A stretch of 36,661 nucleotides of DNA from Sinorhizobium saheli (lineage in GTDB: Bacteria > Pseudomonadota > Alphaproteobacteria > Rhizobiales > Rhizobiaceae): assembly GCF_001651875.1 (NCBI RefSeq), contig NZ_LNQB01000047.1, positions 1 to 36,661 of the forward strand, read 5' to 3'. Shown here one piece after another: positions 35,290 to 36,661 of this stretch. How positions within the stretch are numbered: the stretch's first letter is position 1; every line of letters begins with the position of its first letter. Under the pieces are notes generated by a model. That model saw nothing but the letters and a program-made list of their open reading frames with translations. It was not told the origin of the DNA and searched no databases. The position numbers and the translations under genes were made by a program.

Positions 35290-35973
35290 ATGGCGACTCG
35301 CACCATCCTCCTTGTCGACGACGACAATGACTTGCGTGAGACGTTGATCGAGCAGCTCTCCCTCTATGAGGAATTCGACCTCCTGCAGGAGGCGACGGCC
35401 GGAAAGGGCATCCAGACGGCCCGCAACCGCCAGGTCGATCTCCTGATCATGGATGTCGGGCTGCCGGACATGGATGGCCGCGAGGCGGTGAAGCTCCTGC
35501 GCAAGGGCGGCTTCAAGGCGCCGATCATCATGCTCACCGGCCATGACACCGATTCCGACACGATCCTCGGCCTCGAGGCCGGCGCCAACGACTATGTGAC
35601 CAAGCCCTTCCGCTTCGCCGTGCTGCTTGCCCGCATCCGCGCCCAGCTTCGCCAGCACGAGCAGAGCGAGGACGCGACCTTCAGCGTCGGTCCCTATACC
35701 TTCAAGCCGAGCCAGAAGCTGCTCACCATGGACAACGGCCAGAAGATCCGCCTGACCGAGAAGGAAGCGGCGATCATCCGCTATCTCTATCGCGCCGACC
35801 AGAAGGTGGTCACCCGCGACGTGCTGCTCGAGGAGGTCTGGGGCTATAATTCCGGCGTGACGACCCATACGCTCGAAACGCATGTCTACCGGCTCCGGCA
35901 GAAAATCGAGCGCGACCCTTCCAATGCCGAGATTTTGGTGACAGAGAACGGCGGCTACAAGATCGTTCCTTGA
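35290..35973 (+). CDS. OmpR-family response regulator, CenR-like
   Basis: A 227-residue two-component regulator. The receiver domain (1-118) has acidic residues D10-D12, phospho-acceptor D55 (LLIMDVGLPD), the switch Thr in IIMLTGHD and K in YVTKPFR. The winged-helix DNA-binding domain (about 130-227) has LTEKEAAIIRYLYR, the recognition helix HTLETHVYRLRQKIE and the wing ENGGYKIVP. The whole sequence resembles CenR, an essential envelope regulator of alphaproteobacteria; I give this from memory of the family and hold it loosely. No sensor kinase gene is adjacent. The next gene, 15 bases on, encodes a cyclic-nucleotide-binding domain. Confidence 0.92.
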   Translation: MATRTILLVDDDNDLRETLIEQLSLYEEFDLLQEATAGKGIQTARNRQVDLLIMDVGLPDMDGREAVKLLRKGGFKAPIIMLTGHDTDSDTILGLEAGANDYVTKPFRFAVLLARIRAQLRQHEQSEDATFSVGPYTFKPSQKLLTMDNGQKIRLTEKEAAIIRYLYRADQKVVTRDVLLEEVWGYNSGVTTHTLETHVYRLRQKIERDPSNAEILVTENGGYKIVP

Positions 35974-35988
35974 TCGGAGAAATGCCGC

Positions 35989-36444
35989 TTGGCGCTCAAT
36001 GACGACATCGCGCTCCTGGCCAACGTCTCGCTCTTCGCCGATATCGGCGAGGACAAGCTGAGGCTGATCGCCTTCGGGGCGGAGCGTCGCCGGGTGCCCA
36101 AGGGGCACGAACTCTTCCGCGAGGGAGCGCCGGCCGATTGCGCCTATGCGGTTGCCGTCGGCAGCTTCGCGCTCTCGAAGGCCGATGGCGATGGCCGCGC
36201 CGAACATGTCGAGACGGTCGGCCGCGGCACCCTCCTGTCCGAACTCGCGCTGATCTCCATGGTCGAACGCAAGTTCACCGCGACGGCAGAGGAAGACAGC
36301 GAGGTGATTCGCATCAACCGCCCGCTCTTCCGCCGGATGCTGGAGGAATATCCGGAAGTCACCGCCATGGTCGAGGCCCGCATCCGCGCGAACCTCGAGG
36401 CGATGATCCGCCGCGTCGAGGCGCTTGCCGGGCGATTTGCCTGA
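35989..36444 (+). CDS. cyclic nucleotide-binding domain protein without DNA-binding domain
   Basis: A 151-residue protein made almost only of a Crp-type cyclic nucleotide-binding (CNB) domain (about 12-125: LLANVSLFADIGEDKLRLIAF, then the PKGHELFREGAPADCAYAV beta-roll), followed by a short helical tail (RIRANLEAMIRRVEAL). It has no helix-turn-helix, so it does not act as a Crp-like regulator. The phosphate-binding cassette Arg is not obvious, so ligand binding is uncertain. The start is TTG 35989 with GGAG upstream. It is 15 bases after the response regulator and is probably co-transcribed. Confidence 0.85.
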   Translation: MALNDDIALLANVSLFADIGEDKLRLIAFGAERRRVPKGHELFREGAPADCAYAVAVGSFALSKADGDGRAEHVETVGRGTLLSELALISMVERKFTATAEEDSEVIRINRPLFRRMLEEYPEVTAMVEARIRANLEAMIRRVEALAGRFA

Positions 36445-36454
36445 AGACCTTTCT

Positions 36455-36568
36455 GCCCCTCATCCGGCCTGCCGGCCACCTTCTCCCCGCAAGCGGGGCG
36501 AAGGGGACGCGCGGCACCCGCTTAAGTCCCCTCTCCCCGCCTGCGGGGAGAGGGCTAGGGTGAGGGGC
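36455..36568 (+). repeat. complete RIME element
   Basis: The clearest copy in the window: it begins GCCCCTCATCCGGCCTGCC, continues with the hairpin CTCCCCGCAAGCGGGGCGAAG, then the second hairpin CCTCTCCCCGCCTGCGGGG, and ends GGCTAGGGTGAGGGGC. Length about 114 bases, co-linear with the copy at 9344-9458. It starts 11 bases after the CNB-protein stop codon and could end that transcript. Confidence 0.88.
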
Positions 36569-36580
36569 AAACCTCAAGCA

Positions 36581-36661
36581 CTAGGTCGTGTGGACAATTA
36601 TCTGATCCACAAGACGATGGCTGCGATAGTGACGACGGCGAGGTAGTTTCTAGCAGTTTTC
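36581..36661 (-). mobile_element. end of an IS5-family insertion sequence, cut by the window edge
   Basis: Read on the minus strand, the last bases encode KTARNYLAVVTIAAIVLWIR followed by TAA (36600-36598), the characteristic C terminus of IS5/IS427-group transposases (RN-LA-V--AA---W). The element seems to end near GTCGTGTGGACAATTAT (from 36585), preceded by CTAG (36581-36584), the kind of target IS427-type elements prefer. Only the 3' end of the transposase is in the window, so whether it is intact is unknown. Confidence 0.7.
36598..36661 (-). CDS. IS5-family transposase, C-terminal fragment (partial at window edge)
   Basis: Twenty-one codons up to the TAA stop are visible. The sequence fits the final helix of the DDE transposase of the IS5 family, which follows the catalytic Glu; no catalytic residue itself is in view. 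The gene continues beyond the right edge on the minus strand. Confidence 0.65.
   Translation of the reverse strand, partial: KTARNYLAVVTIAAIVLWIR

Overview
The window reads as chromosomal DNA of a Sinorhizobium/Ensifer-type member of the Rhizobiaceae. The base composition is high in G+C, and almost every gene is an ordinary alphaproteobacterial core gene (acnA, ccmABCDG, ftsY-mtaB-dapF, ffh-rpsP-rimM-trmD, rplS, leuC). The gaps carry RIME-type palindromic mosaic elements and another short repeat typical of rhizobia. This assignment comes from recognising families and repeats by eye, not from a database search.

Layout from left to right. The left edge has the ribosome binding site of a leftward gene, then a candidate small RNA with its own terminator (about 64-150). 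Next come an IalB-like secreted protein, a DUF1232 protein and a pterin carbinolamine dehydratase (phhB), all on the minus strand. A low-molecular-weight protein tyrosine phosphatase (+) overlaps the 2',3'-cyclic phosphodiesterase thpR (-) tail to tail; a perfect CtrA-type box lies upstream of thpR. A secreted SGNH esterase (-) is divergent from a LolD/YbbA-type ATPase and its FtsX-family permease (+), a conserved pairing. Then follow a Bax-inhibitor-1 (YbhL-like) membrane protein with a structured leader, a DUF2794 protein, a DUF1223 protein and aconitase acnA.

From 13.4 to 16.5 kb lies the cytochrome c maturation cluster ccmA-ccmB-(gap)-ccmC-ccmD-ccmG. A large RIME inverted pair separates it from a convergent minus-strand run that is transcribed in the order dapF, mtaB, ftsY, ispZ/yciB, DUF2585. 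The ftsY gene carries four copies of a palindromic repeat, in alternating orientation, all read in frame into its N-terminal region. This is the most unusual feature of the window.

From 22.2 to 24.6 kb are a small membrane protein of unknown function, an MBL-fold hydrolase and an isochorismatase-like cysteine hydrolase. The SRP/ribosome operon follows: ffh, an AroQ-type chorismate mutase, rpsP, rimM, trmD. A convergent TSUP exporter gene separates it from rplS. The right part has an amino-acid ABC binding protein and permease without an ATPase gene, leuC, a SixA-like phosphatase, a YkuD-fold protein, an OmpR-family response regulator next to a cyclic-nucleotide-binding-domain protein, a RIME, and the end of an IS5-family insertion sequence cut by the window edge.

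I found no tRNA, rRNA, CRISPR array, prophage, toxin-antitoxin pair, defence island or biosynthetic gene cluster. The most useful leads are small: the coding repeats in ftsY, the candidate sRNA, the CtrA box, and the leader structures upstream of ybhL and ffh and downstream of rpsP.
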